Source: Rana temporaria (taxonomy: Eukaryota > Chordata > Amphibia > Anura > Ranidae). Taken from it: DNA of 64,000 nt. Of this stretch, positions 28,885 through 41,212 are shown in pieces. The notes under the pieces were generated by a model. That model made no database searches, had not been told where the DNA came from, and saw nothing but the letters and a program-made list of their open reading frames with translations. Numbering within the stretch: position 1 is the stretch's first letter; the number at the start of each line of letters is the position of its first letter. The stretch spans positions 155,006,469 to 155,070,468 of the forward strand of contig NC_053490.1 of assembly GCF_905171775.1 (NCBI RefSeq), given 5' to 3'. The position numbers and the translations under genes were made by a program.

Positions 28885-29335
28885 TTAAAGGGTCACTAAA
28901 GGAAACACATGTTTTTGCTGAAATTACTGATTACAGGGTATAGAGACATAATAGTTAACTGATTCCTTTTAAAAATGATTACAAATTGATAAAAATCAAT
29001 CATATAATGTACCTGCAGTTTAGTTTCGTTTTTGCTGTTGTTTCCTGGTTCTCTGATGTACAGAGACAAAGAGCCAATAGAGGGCAGTGATGCTTTGTAA
29101 AACTAAACTGGATTGGTGCTGACACACAGTAATCACACCTCATTGATTAGTTACCACAGTGAGAAATCTCCCAGTACTGTGGTGATCAGGAAACAGACAA
29201 CCAGGAAGTGTCCAGAATAGAGAGGAATTACAGCAACATCAAAGCAAAAACTAACAATGAGGACATGAAACCAGGACTGCAGTAAGGTAAAGGAAGCTAG
29301 TTAGCTAAAAAAAAATTCCTTTAGTGACCCTTTAA
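28885..29335. mobile_element. TTAA-type MITE (T2/Kolobok-like)
   Basis: The ends TTAAAGGGTCACTAAAGGAA and TTCCTTTAGTGACCCTTTAA are perfect inverted repeats beginning with TTAA, the form known from T2-type MITEs of clawed frogs. It is 451 bp with no coding sequence. Confidence 0.82.
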
Positions 29336-29491
29336 TTAATTCAGATTTTCGGACGAATGCATTTTTTAATGAAACAAAATAATTAAAAGCAAATTTCGGA
29401 AGTAACTAAATAATTATATTTTTCGGACAAAAATAAAATTCGGAAACAAAATATTTCAGTGTGCACATTTCTCAATAAGTTTTGCACATAC

Positions 29492-30465
29492 AGCTTCTTC
29501 AGAAAAGCAAATTCAAATCAGAATTAGTCAATATACAGTTTATACATAGTAATACAAAACAATTACATAATGTTTTTTGTACAATTTTGATTATATACAT
29601 AATCTTTATTATCTCGTACCATAGGGAGCTGCGCTAATAGCGAATCAGGTATTTATACCAGTAACAAAAAACAAAAATTTATGTGATACATGAATATAAT
29701 ATAGCAAATACTCCAAAAAATACTAATACAAATTAAAAAGAAAAAAAAAGACTACTATTTTCATAGATGTCAAAAGGGTGAAATACTGTGACACCATATG
29801 ACAGGTCCTCAATAAACAATCACATCCCCTTTTCTTAACCATCACTACCCATACCAAATAAGATATTACTAGATTACAATACATGTAAATACTGCTACCT
29901 GTTTATTATTACCTTTACTATAGTATAACAATAATTACTTTGACTGAATGATATACTATGTACAATTCTACTGACTTTCTATTATTGATTACATTGTCAT
30001 TATATTTGTGCAACCATTCATTATTATTACAATAAAAGTTTGTAAACAAAAAACAATAAACAATCACATGTATTATCAAGTGAAAACAGACCATATGACA
30101 CACAAAAAGAAACAGATTCACACAAAGTCTTTTTCAAGGATATTCAAGGAAAATAAATGCTGTAACACCCTGTGACAAGTCTTCAATAGACACTGGACAT
30201 TGTGATTCCGTCACCACACAGACTGAAGGCTTACCAGCTCCGGTGAAACAAGATGATAGTTTATTAAATAAAAGTCTGCATTAACATCAGACTAAATACC
30301 ATTAAAAACAAACAAAAAGCCAGCCGACAAATAGTAGAAAGCACGCCCGTGCTAAGGCGAAATGTGGAACGTAGAAAAGTGTGGTGACGTCAGCACATCG
30401 CTCTCCCTACGCGTTTCGTCACACAAAGGTCATCTTCTCGTCTACGTTTCCAAGTTACGCCTTTT
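29492..30465. other. No gene recognised; AT-rich, with a hammerhead-like motif near 30405-30436
   Basis: Mostly unclassified AT-rich DNA. Near the right end, the minus strand reads AAGATGACCTTTGTGTGACG then AAACGCGTAGGG, a GATGA-stem-GAAAC-GCGT arrangement again resembling a hammerhead core of Penelope-like repeats. Confidence 0.4.
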
Positions 30466-30748
30466 CCAAATCCGACCGCGTCCAACGCGGTGACGTAAAA
30501 CACTACGACGTGCAGAGAAAAATGAAGTTCAATGCTTCTGAGCATGCGTCGACTTGATTCTGAGCATGCATGGATTTTTGATCGATGGACTTCCACACAG
30601 ACGATAGGAACATTTTAAATCATGTTCTATTTTTTTCACCGATGGAAAACAAACCGAAGGGGCCCACACACGATTGGTTTGTCTGATGAAAACGGTTCAT
30701 CGGTCTGTTTTCATCAGACAAACTGATCGTGTGTACAGGGCTTGAAAG
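30466..30748 (-). mobile_element. Truncated Harbinger-type MITE
   Basis: On the minus strand it begins aagccctgtacacacgatca and continues in parallel with the complete copy at 32389-32698 (shared tracts catgctcagaatcaa, cgacgcatgct, gcattgaactt, acgtcgt, gttttacgtcacc), then is cut off before the second terminus. Confidence 0.7.
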
Positions 30749-31072
30749 TTGGGTACCTGAACCAAAAATTTGGATGGGGAAGGAAAGAAAGAAAAGAAAC
30801 AAAGTATAACAATGACATGGATTTTTAAAAATACATCATCACATTACATATTACACATGACAATTTACCACCCTTCTCTAACTGTCTAATCCCACCCCAT
30901 TCTCCGATAGGTCTTGACAGCAGATCCGGTACCTAGAAGAAAACACAAACATGCATAGAAATATATACCTTTTAAAAGACATCAAAAATATTTACATGGA
31001 AGCAGAGCTGCATCCCTGGAGAGATAAAACTTTCCTTCTCAAATGATACTTATCAACTCTGATGCCGCGTAC

Positions 31073-31200
31073 ACATGACCGTTTTTCTGGTTCTAAAAAA
31101 TTCAGTTTTTTTTCTATGTCATTAAAAACGATCGTGTGTGGGCTCCAGAGCATTTTTCACGATCTAAAAAATGGGCAATTTTTTTTTCAAACATCGTCTT
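31073..31200 (+). mobile_element. 5' fragment of a related 'TGCCGCGTACAC' MITE
   Basis: It starts TGCCGCGTACACATGACCG with an internal acgatcgtgtgtgggctcc motif, as in the copy at 32389, and then runs out at gtcttctcgtgcg. The right end is missing. Confidence 0.6.
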
Positions 31201-32335
31201 CTCGTGCGTTTCCCCAGTTCATCTAGGAGCGCAGATCTGGAATGCAGCAGGTCTTGCAGGACCGCTTGCGAGGTTGATTGTTTGTGAACGGCTTCTAGCC
31301 TATTAATAGTCCCAATAAGCGTCCTTATAAGTTCCTGGTTTTGTTTTTTAGCGGCTGTCGCTAACGCAATGAGTTTCCCCCTTAGGACACACTTGTACGC
31401 CTCCCATAAAGTGACAGGCATGACCTCTGGGCTAGAATTTTCCTGGAAGTATAGTTGTATATAAGATTGTATCTGGTCAACTGTCATTGGGTCTTTTAAT
31501 AGGGAAGGGTTCAGCCGCCACATTTTAGTGGAGACGTTTTTTTCAGGGAAGGAGAGTGTCACAGTGACAGGGTGGTGGTCGGATAGGAACATTGGTTCTA
31601 TAGTAGCCTGAGCTAGGAATAAGAGATCAGATTGGGAAAGAAAGAAATAAACAATTCTCTAGTATTTTTGATGAGGGGAGGAGAAGAAGGTGTAGTCTTT
31701 AACATTTGGGAACAGGGTACGCCATGTATCGTGGAGTGTCAGATTTTGGAGCTGCAGTTTGATCTGGCGGATAGCCCGGTAAGGGAGTGTGGATGCGCCG
31801 GTAGAGGTATCTAATGCAGGATTCAGTGGGATATTAAAGTCTCAGCCGAGGAGTAGCAACCTTTCTTGAAAAGTGGAGAGGAGATCGCCCACCTTCCTGA
31901 AAAATGTGACTTGGTGCTATATATATTGGCCAAAGTGATTGGTTTGGATGCAAACGTACCTTTAAGGAAGATATACCTGCCTTCAGGATCAATTAATGTG
32001 TCAGCTAGTTTAAAATCGGCGTGTTTAGAAATAGGGATAGAAACCCCTTTGATTTTAGAATCTGGGTTTGTGGAATGCAGTGCCTGTTTGTAGATATGAT
32101 TTTCCAATCTAGGAACGGCATCTGACCTAAAATGGGTTCCTGAAGTAGGCCCAACCCTTTTTGTTGGTGCGCTTCTAGGTACGTCCCACCCTGGATATAT
32201 AGGGAGTCTTATTCCTCCATCATTTGGTGAAGATAAACATTGTGGAGAAGAAATGTTTATTGTGGTTTTTCTGATTTTATGTTTTTGATAAAACAACTTT
32301 TTAATTGTATATGGATTGTGATCCTTGGGGTGCAT
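31200..32335 (-). pseudogene. L1-like LINE ORF2 endonuclease region, degraded
   Basis: The minus strand between 32335 and 31200 encodes pieces of an apurinic-type endonuclease. The upstream piece has a GVSIPISKHADFKLADTLID segment and PEGRYIFLKGTFASKPITLA then NIYSTK. The downstream piece has FLSDHHPVTVTLSFP, with the characteristic SDH, then MWRLNPSLLKDP and a helical linker. The pieces are in different frames with stops. The order and motifs fit L1/Tx1-type ORF2 N-termini. The RT domain is missing. Confidence 0.75.
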
Positions 32336-32388
32336 ATAAAGTTCAGGTCCATTATTTTATTTCACTATGTCCCAAGTAAGGAGTGTTA

Positions 32389-32698
32389 TGCCGCGTACAC
32401 ACAATCGGTCAAACCGATGAGAACGGTCTGATGGACCATTTTCATCAGACCAAACCGATCGTGTGTGGGCCCCATCAGTTATTTATCCGTAGGTTAAAAA
32501 AAAGCAATCTTGTTTTAAAATTAAAAAATCCACGCATGCTCAGAATCAATTCGACGCATGCTTGGAAGCATTGAACTTAATTTTTTCAGCACGTCGTGTT
32601 TTACGTCACCACGTTCTGACACGATCAGGTTTTTAACCGATGGTGTGTAGGCACGACTGACCGTTTTCATCGGATGGACCGATCGTGTGTACAGGGCT
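32389..32698. mobile_element. Complete Harbinger-type MITE, 310 bp
   Basis: The ends TGCCGCGTACACACAATCGG and the reverse complement of CCGATCGTGTGTACAGGGCT pair, with TTA on both sides (32386-32388 and 32699-32701), the usual Harbinger target duplication. The interior has several further inverted copies of the gatcgtgtgt motif. Confidence 0.78.
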
Positions 32699-32701
32699 TT
32701 A

Positions 32702-34195
32702 GGGGTTGATTGATAAGTGAGGAAAAAAACAAACAAAAAACAACAACAACATACCACTAGGAAGAAGAAAAATACATATGCCTATTATTATCAAAAAGTT
32801 ACCAGTTATCAAGAAATTAACCTGGTTCAAAAACAAGTCAGAAAGGTGAAAGTTGAGAACAAAGAAACTGGTTAAGATGAAAAATGTCCTTCACTAGGCA
32901 AAGACGACATACACCATTAAATAGTAACAGATTGAGTGGAAACAAAGTATAGTTGTGAATATGGCAAAGAATGGGGAAGTCCTATTATTAAGTAGAAGGG
33001 GAAATGTGAAAGGACTGTGTGAAGGAAATTTATCCTGCAGCCAGATTCCCATAGTAGAAATTGATTTAAATACCAGCTCCTGCCAACATTTTTGTTTTCA
33101 TTTTGAATAGAACAAGGGAGTATTAGAGCTGATAGCAAGTTTTTATCATCATTAGTGTCCCGTGTGTGAGATTACCCATCACTCTTTCTTCAAAAATGAA
33201 GTGATGGTAAATCTTCCTAATGAAAGGAAATATAAAAACAAAAAACACGTTTTCAGCAGAAAGCTAACATTGTATATTGTTATCTGTCTTAATGACTGCC
33301 ACCGCCCATTTCTTTTATCACAATTACATGAATTGAAAATAAGGAACATCTAGCCAATGGAGTCACAGGAATTGTAACTCTTCCTCTGCTGCTGCAAACT
33401 AAAAGAAATAAAAAAATTGGATGGAGAAGTATTTTATACTGTCTTTTAAACATGATGGCTATCACTTGACATTGTCAGTCATTGGTAAACCTTCATGGAA
33501 TTCAAAGTGTATTATATTCTGAATCATGTATTCATAAATCATGGAGTGATTGTTTCAAATTTCAAATAACTTTAATGGAAATATATCCTATTTCAACACA
33601 GAATAATTTAGTTATCTCTTGTCCATTTACCAATGATCAAACAAAATAGATCATTTACACAAATGGTTAGTCAATATTTCTAGTGAAACAAAATATTATT
33701 TATCAGGATACACTTTCCCCAGATGAGCAATCAACAAAAAAATACATGTGTTCATTTTTCAGATACAGTATTAAAGTCACGAGGGCTATTTCTAAGAAAA
33801 TTAACAAAAGTAAATTTTCATCTAAAATCCATTGAAGTAAAACCTACATAATTAATAGGTTCTATTTTGCTTTTTTTTTTTTTTCTGTGCTCTCTGATCA
33901 TCTTTTAAAATCCATTAACATAGCTAAAAATGTAGGACATAAAGTGAATCTTTTTTTTCTAAAAGGATTTTTTTTTTTATTACTTTTCTTTGGTCTCCGC
34001 TTCTGTCAATATCTTCAAGTGCAATATTGACTGGGACACTTTGCTTTAACCTTTTTAACCACTTTCTCTAAATGACTATAGCACAATGTGTGATTGTGTA
34101 ATATACCACCTAAAAGCAAAGCAATTTTCACAGAGAACTGAATTTGTTAAAGGAAATTACTAATATAAGATGTTCTCTTTAGAAGACAAGCTGTT
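32702..34195. other. No gene recognised; AT-rich
   Basis: Low GC, poly-T runs at 33870 and 33960, no definable repeats. Confidence 0.5.
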
Positions 34196-34196
34196 G

Positions 34197-35165
34197 CTCG
34201 GGGGCGTGTCCGGATGTGAGAGGCAGCGGATGTGTTAGTGAGGAGCTCTAAGAATCCTACACTCCACCCTTAGCCATCCATGCACATAAATGCTGAAAAA
34301 CACCCTAATTACCTGCCTGCCTGTTCCTCTCCATACCCTGCTGTGTCCTATGCTGTATTGCGAGGTTCCGCCCGTGACCATTCAGAGAAACATTGATCCC
34401 GCACACCCACGGCCGCCGCCATCTTCCCTCCCTGTGCCTTACTGCAGTGAGCCGTTCCTGGCCTGGTTGTGAGGTAAGGGCCCCCTTCATCATTCTGCCT
34501 ACCCATCCACAGGCCTGGCATGGTCCGGTGGCCTTCCAGGCCGCTAAAACCACCTGTCATGGCCAAGGCCTGGTCTTACCAAGTGCGGCCTAGTGAAGCC
34601 TGCAGATCACCGCTCTTTTCTGCGCCACTGCCCCGTGGAGGTGCGCCGCGACCGGCCTGGCCTGGATTCAGGAGTGTGGACACTGCTGCTCTCACCTGCC
34701 TCACCAGCCGTCCACCTCCCTGCTGTGATCTGGTGAGCTGCCCAGGGGAGACTGCCTGTGTGGGCTGGTTGAGGTGTCCTGGAGCCCAGCATCTTTACAT
34801 CATTCTGCCTGTATCCCTGGACTGCCACTACCTGCGTGTTTACTGTGGGGTGGAGGGTCAATGGTAAATACAGCCCGCCTCCCAGACTGTGACTTCCAGG
34901 GGCTCAATGCTTGCTGCTGACTTGGTCTACCACTAGCAGCCTCCTGACCGCTGACCCGGGCCCAGAAGTCTGCCCTCTATTGGGATCCCCTCTAGAGCCT
35001 TTTTAGATGTGCTCCTCCACAAAACAAGGGGAAAAAGAATTCTAAAGCTGCCAAGGTACGCATCGACCAACTTGCTGAGGAGTGTAATCTTATAAGGAAT
35101 GACCTCGACAAAATAAGGGGGAGAGTGACAGAAACTGAGTCTAGAATATCAATAGAAAAAAATTG
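34197..35165 (+). mobile_element. 5' UTR and start of ORF1 of an L1-like LINE (tentative)
   Basis: A CpG- and GC-rich leader starts at gggggcgtgtccggatg, in sharp contrast to its AT-rich surroundings, and runs to about 34990. It is followed by a frame encoding KAAKVRIDQLAEECNLIR and a helical DLDKIRGRVTETESRIS, resembling the coiled-coil start of L1 ORF1p. The sequence then breaks off. The family call is by composition and coiled coil only. Confidence 0.42.
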
Positions 35166-35449
35166 GATGTCCCTGTCAAACAGTTGCAGAAAACGTGGGT
35201 TTTGGGTGTTTGTGGTGCCTTTACATCATAACCCTACAGATGTACTCTTGATGAAAGCAAGAATTTCCCTTGCTGTAAAAAAATAATAATAATTTGCTGC
35301 CTCGGTCAAACAGTTGGAGAAAAAATGGGGTTTTTGTTTTCTTGGTGCCTTCACCCCACAACCTTCTAGAGGTTGTGGGGTGATGAAAGCAAGAATTGCT
35401 TGTTGAAAGCAAGATTTTTTTTTAAATACGATGCTCTTGTCAAACCTTT
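35166..35449. repeat. Direct repeat of a gtcaaacagttg(c/g)agaaaa unit
   Basis: ctgtcaaacagttgcagaaa near 35171, ggtcaaacagttggagaaaa near 35304 and ttgtcaaacctttcctggga near 35439 are spaced about 134 bp apart. Each is followed by a tggtgcctt-ca-cc-c-aacc tract and gatgaaagcaagaatt. It looks like a diverged tandem duplication. Confidence 0.65.
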
Positions 35450-36450
35450 CCTGGGAAAAAAAAGCCTAGCTGCCCTGAGGCTTTCCTTGTGGCATATTCA
35501 CAGAGGTACTCATTGACGACCCTCTGCTGCATGTTCAGCCACTGCAACATTGCCAAAGTTAAGTTCCACCTGGTGGGCAGGTCACACATCAGGCGGTTTA
35601 CGGGCATGGGGAATTCCCACTTAATTTCAGCCAACACTGGCTGTGTATGACTGCCTGAAATGGCTACAGACTCTTCTGGCCTGCCTTAGAAGATCTTGCA
35701 AACCTGGGTACCTGTTTAAGAAATGCTTCCCCACCAGATTGAGGACATGTGCCATTGTGGAAGAGCCGACAGAAGGTTAGTGCCATTATTGTACACTACC
35801 ATTCCTGGCTCAAGCTTCCGGGGTGTGAACCACCTTGTGGCCTGCCCAAGCAAAGCTGAAATAATCTCTGCTCTGGTGTGGCCCCTGTCCCCTAGACAGA
35901 CCAGCCAAAGCACTGCATTGCATCTTTTAGTCTGGGGTACTGGTGATTCATAAGTCAATCCAGTAGAGGAGGGCATGAAGGAAGAGGAGGAGGAGGGGGG
36001 AGCTGAGAGATCTCGCATCACCACCAGCTGTAAGGAGACGTGCCGAAAAAAACAAGCTCCAGCACTGAGCTTTGTCCTGCATCATTCCTAGTTGCAAGCT
36101 GAGCTACCCAGTGTGCCGTGCACAAAATATATTGTTCCTGACCATGTTTGCTGGACCACATGTCAGCAGTAAAGTGGTCTTGCGGATGACTGCCTTGCCC
36201 AACAATGACAAACCATTGCCTTCCACGTGATGGTACAGAGCTGGAATGGCCTTACCTGCAAAGAAAAAGCGACTGGTAAACTGCCATTGTGGTACAGCAC
36301 ATTCTGAAAATTCCCAAAAAGGGGCATAATTCACACATGTGGTATCCAAATGAATGGTGTTTTACCATACTTGATCTGCTTGCGGCAGAGATTGCAAATT
36401 GCAACAGTGCAATTGGCTGCATGTGTTCTATAAAAGGCCCAGACAGCTGA
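35450..36450 (-). pseudogene. hAT (BED-finger type) transposase relic
   Basis: Read on the minus strand, an N-terminal BED-like finger piece near 36440-36330 contains VAICNLCRKQIKYGKTP. Several hundred bases later comes a segment like HFRQSYTASVG, and near 35637-35480 DLPTRWNLTLAMLQWLNMQQ, which matches the conserved D-x-x-TRWNST-x-ML block of hAT transposases. Frameshifts and stops separate the parts. No TIRs were recognised. Confidence 0.65.
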
Positions 36451-37969
36451 GCTGTGGGAAGTGGGCTGGGAGATAACAGCTCCACCATGTGATGGAATAG
36501 GGTGGCTGCTCTCTACCCTACCATGATGGCTGCCTCTGGAGGAAATTCACGTCAGCGACCTCATCATCATCATCCTCATCATCACTGGAGCCGACTTGGT
36601 GATACTTCTTTTGTGTATACTGTATGGTGCATGCTCTGTTCAGTGTACACTCCCAAATCATTGCTGGATATGATGTAACTCTGTGCACCTGTACAGAGGT
36701 TTCATTATTAGTGGCAGCTCAATTGCTGAATAGAAAAATGGAGAACCCAGTAGTGGTGGAGGCGATGGTAATGGCAGGGACCAGTGACTACTAATAGTAT
36801 GGACACTGGAGGTGGCACATTTGTTGGGTTAATGTAACATAGAGTGAAAGTATGCTCTGTATTATGGCAAAAACCCACCCAGTTCAAAGTAATTTAGTTT
36901 TTAGTTCCACTTCAGTCTAGATCTACACAAACTCTATCATGTAAAATATTGGACATTTGACAAATATGTGTGAATCATAGATGAGTCTAGAGCTGCTATA
37001 AAAATATATGTGTAAAATTAATAAAAAACATATAGTTGTGCAAATATAATGGTTTAAATAACTCCCAATAAAACGTAATTTAATGCAACAAAGAACTTCA
37101 CATAATACTATATCATAAAAATGTTCACTTCATCAAAGTGACACTATAAAGTTCATATTCCAATGCTTTTAAGATCTTTCTTCATGCATAAAAAGTGCTT
37201 CTGATCATCCATGTAGCAATATCCTACACCATTGTGAGTCACACAAATAATATCTGTGTTTTAAAACACAGTGTGCTCCCTCAAGGCTCCCAGAACTCTC
37301 ACCTCCAATATTAAATCAACCAGCATATATAATTAAATCCACCAAGAAACAACTTCAACCTCTGTACACCAATTCACCTCTCCAGGGGATATAGAGGATG
37401 CTGTGCCTTTAAGGTTTCAAAAGATTATTGCAGCCATTGCGTAGAACTGTCTTATGTTGATATGTCTGGTATGAATATTGAGAGGACACTGATTTTTTTT
37501 TTTTTTACAAATAAAATGGGCCAAGTGGGGATTACTTACATTTGTTAGGATGGTTGCAACTGGTGGCTTCCTAACAACCAACCTGAGGGGCAGCTGTCAC
37601 ATTTAGCAGTTATAGTAATACCGATGCTAAATGTTTCACTTCCCACTGCCACATTGACTCAACGCCAATTTAGTTTGCTCATTTGCCAAACCTCTGATCA
37701 AGCAGAATTTAGTCAGAATGTAGGTTGAGACAACGACCAGCTCATCCCCACACATATGTTTTTCTTTTACATGGGAATGTGACTACTCCCATTGGTATGG
37801 ATAAAATACTTCTGACAATCATTTTCTAAAAATCCGTAGATAGACTGAAGGTTAGAAGAGGCAGCTGCCAGCTATGGGACATTACCTTTTATTAAACTGG
37901 TCTCAGTTTCTTTTAATGGTTATTCAAGTGGCTTTGTGTATTTTATTGTCAACTATCTGTTGAGTATCC
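36451..37969. other. No gene recognised
   Basis: Unclassified sequence with a short CAT-rich stretch near 36558. No supported feature. Confidence 0.5.
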
Positions 37970-38845
37970 TAACCACTTGCCGTCCACTCACAGTATATAT
38001 ACTGCAAATGGGTGGCACAGCCAGTACAGGTACATCACAGTGTAATTCTTGGTTTGGAGGTGTACATGCACACACACTCTACTGACCCGTGCTGTGACTG
38101 TACATAGCATGCGTTTGTCAGCAAGGTACAGCCAATGATTATGGCTGTACACCTGCTGATTGGCTGTGGCCAATCACAGCACAGAGTTCTGTGTTGACAA
38201 ACACAGAACTCTGTACACACATATTGATCTGGCTATTTCTTGAATGAATGAATGAATGAATGAATAAATGAATGACTTGTATAGCGCAGCGCAACGCAGA
38301 CTTCTTCTTCCTGAAGTCAACTTTGAAGCCATCAGTCAGATCGGTTAGTAAAAAGAGCACACATTACACAAATTACACTTGTTAGGCACATAGTCAGTCA
38401 GCCCCTTGCTTTCCCCTTGATGTTAACCCCCTCCCAGCCAGTGTCTGTTAGCACCAGATTACCCTATCATAGTCCCACTATAAATCGCTGATTATCACCA
38501 TTGCCATTATAGCATATACTGTATAGCTGTGTAAAATCCAGAATATATACCACACAAACCAATTAATCGACACATATTGGGATTTCTTTTCACCAAAGAC
38601 ATGTAACAGAATACATTATAACAGAACGTAAAAAATATAATTTTTTCCAATAAAAAAAGTATATAAAAAAATCTAGTGGTAATCAAATACCTCCAAAAGA
38701 TAACTCTATTTGTGTGAAAACAATTATATAAATAAAATTTGTGTACAGTATTTCATGACTTCACACTTGGCAGTTGAAGTAGCACAGTGCTGAATAGCAA
38801 AACATGGTCTGGTAATGAAGAGGGTAAAAAACTTTTAGTGGTTAA
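37970..38845. mobile_element. TTAA-type 'CCACTTG' repeat, copy with TGAA microsatellite
   Basis: The left end is cTAACCACTTGCCGTCC and the right end AGTGGTTAA (38837-38845), an inverted pair. The right third (caaataccnccaaaagata, ctctatttgtg) matches 49536-49690. (TGAA)n at 38243-38276 lies inside. The left TTAA has decayed to CTAA. Confidence 0.7.
38243..38276. repeat. (GAAT)n microsatellite
   Basis: Eight tetranucleotide repeats with one variant unit, inside the TTAA-type repeat. Confidence 0.95.
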
Positions 38846-38889
38846 AATTATAAACGCAAAAAAATAAAACTGCGAGCCAGGCCTTCTTG

Positions 38890-39060
38890 TTCAACATCAG
38901 TGCCTGACCTCACAAATGCACTTCTGGAAGAATAGTCAAACATTCCCATAGACACACACCTAAACCTTGTGGACAGCCTTCCAAGAAAAGTTGAAGCTGT
39001 TATAGCTGCAAAGGGTGGGCCAACTTAATATTGAACCCTACGGACTGATGCCATTAAGGC
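38890..39060 (+). pseudogene. Tc1/mariner transposase C-terminal fragment
   Basis: The plus strand reads VPDLTNALLEE, stop, then HLNLVDSLPRKVEAVIAAKG and GPT, the usual end of vertebrate Tc1-like transposases (N-L-V-x-SLPRRV-x-AVIAAKGG). There are stops, and only about 55 codons remain. Confidence 0.75.
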
Positions 39061-39315
39061 TGGGTTAACACTTAATTCAGATGTGGCTCACAGCAGGGGT
39101 TCGGTGCATCCCCGTTCTCTGTTCCAGGGACAAATCAGGCCCAAATTTTTGCCTGAAGTTGGACCTGAAACGGAGCTAAAGACGCACAGGACCCTGTGCA
39201 ATCCACTCAGCAGAGATGTGTGAATCTACTCCATTGAAAGCCGATCACAGTCTCCTGTCATGCGAATTTGATGGGGGGAAACCTGGATCCAATTTGCATA
39301 AGTGTAAACTCTTAA
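39061..39315. repeat. 'GGCTGGGTTAACAC' MITE-like repeat
   Basis: It begins aaggctgggttaacactta and ends with ...aagtgtaaactctt. The terminal match to the reverse complement is weak. It resembles frog repeats that start GGCTGGGTTCACAC. No TSD is certain. Confidence 0.45.
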
Positions 39316-40267
39316 GTTCACGTGCGTGTAAAGGCAAGTGTCACAATACTTTTGACAATATAGGGCAACTCACATTTATTCACTAGCTGCTTTTCTGGGG
39401 TGTCATAGCATCACACAATTTCTATAAATAAGAAAAATTTGAATTTTCATGTTAGCCCTTTAAATTTCAAAATGGTTTACCTGAATATCTTGTGTAAGTT
39501 AACACACAAAAATCATAAAATATGCAGCTGTATCCATTACCTGATAATGTGTTTTTGGTACACATGCAAATAATGCTTTATTATACTGCAATTGTTTTTA
39601 TTAAAATTTGTTCTACTAAATTTGTTAGAGAAGACGTCACAGACAGTTACAAAACGAAAATAATATAAATCCTCCAATAATAACAAATGTTATAAAAAAA
39701 ACTTTATTTACCTTATCATTTTAGATTTTTATATCCCGCAGTTTTTGCTGTTTACCTATGGCTCAACTTGTTTCATTTTAAAGCCTGTGCTTTAAAGTAA
39801 AACACCAGCTTATTACAGATTTTGCATCAGTAGTCTTCTATCTTATTTTCTGTTAGTTGTACAATAATCAAGGCACACATAGTAGTAATCTGTATAGAAT
39901 TTAGAACAGATTTTGCTTTATAATCTTCCTTGGAATGCTTTTCTCTTTAATCCTTTTGCAATCTGTTCTTCTATCAGGGAAACATCATGTGATGCTTTGT
40001 AAACTGTTTCCATTAAACCTTCCCAGATGCATGAGAACTTAACCCTTTTATGCTAGATATTGGGTAAACAAAAGGTTGGCAACCTTTTCCACATTAAATT
40101 TAAATCTACAAGCATTAGACAACTGGTGTGCCAGTGAACAATAGCACGCAATAGCCAAACAGTTATTTTTTTATTTTTTCACTCATAGTTGCATTGACAA
40201 TGACATTTTAAACTCATTAATAGTTGTTATAGTAACAGGTGCACAGAACGTGTTTATATTTACAGTA
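39316..40267. other. No gene recognised; AT-rich
   Basis: No coding or repeat structure seen. Confidence 0.5.
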
Positions 40268-40275
40268 CCATTAAG

Positions 40276-40621
40276 CAGGGGCAGACTGACCATTCGGGCA
40301 CTGTCCGAGGGTCCTATGCCACTAGGGGGCCCCATCAGGGTTGCCAGCCTCAGTAAAAAAAATCCCAAGATTATAGCTGCCCCCGCCTCTCCAGTACCTT
40401 TTCAGTGCATATATGTGTATTTCGTGTGTATGTATACTGTGTGTGTATATTGTGTGTCTGTGTGTGTATACTGTATATGTATACTGTATGTGTGTGTGTG
40501 TGTGTGTGTATACTGTGTGGCCCCATAATCTATTGTCTGGGGGCCCCATAATCACCTATTGCCCAGGGGCCCCTTAATCTCCTATTGCCCAGGGGCCCCA
40601 TGAGTTGTCAGTCCGCCCCTG
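40276..40621. mobile_element. hAT-type MITE, 346 bp
   Basis: The termini CAGGGGCAGACTGACCATTC and the reverse complement CAGGGGCGGACTGACAACTC are nearly identical. An exact 8-bp target duplication CCATTAAG is at 40268-40275 and 40622-40629. The interior has a TGTG/TATG microsatellite (40425-40512) and three ggggccccataatc units. Confidence 0.92.
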
Positions 40622-40629
40622 CCATTAAG

Positions 40630-41212
40630 GTGTACGGAACAGTATACTGCACTTCCAGTTTCAGTGTGGTCCCTGTGTCTGTCTTTCACAGCTCAGTTGA
40701 ACTATGTCTGCCCTGTAGGATGTAAAATTCAGCTGCACACACAGTTAAAAGCATATCTATGGTCAAAATTTGAAATGTAGATATTGATTTCCACATTGTA
40801 TTTAAATTATTTTTGCCTACGCTTATTAATCCGAACGATCTTGAAGTTTGTAAACTTGCTTTGTGAAGATACCCATACATTACTTTTTTGAATTCCGTGA
40901 CACATATTCACTATGCCCTGTGAGTAGGCACTACTGGGGTCAATTTACTAAAGGTTACCACATGCAATAACAGAGTGACATGACTAATTTGCATAAATGA
41001 TTGCATGCGGTAAAAAAAAGTATAATCCCCCCCCAAAAAAATTCTGCTGTATTTAACGCCAAATTAAAAACTTGTCTGTAAATATAGCAAAAAATCATGC
41101 AGTAAGCTGTTAAGGACAATTCCCAAATGAAACAGGAAATAAAAAACCTGCAATATTTATCACCAGCGTTTTGCTGATCCTCTAAAGGGTATTTGGAAAT
41201 TGTGAAAAATTA
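40630..41212. other. No gene recognised; AT-rich
   Basis: No supported feature. Confidence 0.5.

Larger units (their letters stand above)
27931..29491. repeat. TIR-bearing repeat (AGACATGTGC ... GCACATTTCT), family unknown
   Basis: The left end AGACATGTGCATTCGTTTTT and the right-end reverse complement AGAAATGTGCACACTG share about 10 terminal bases, and both ends contain cggacaaaaa/gtccgaatgc motifs. CAAT flanks both sides, a possible 4-bp target duplication. The interior has several ATTCGAC motifs and a hairpin at 28688-28765. It hosts the TTAA MITE at 28885-29335. Confidence 0.5.
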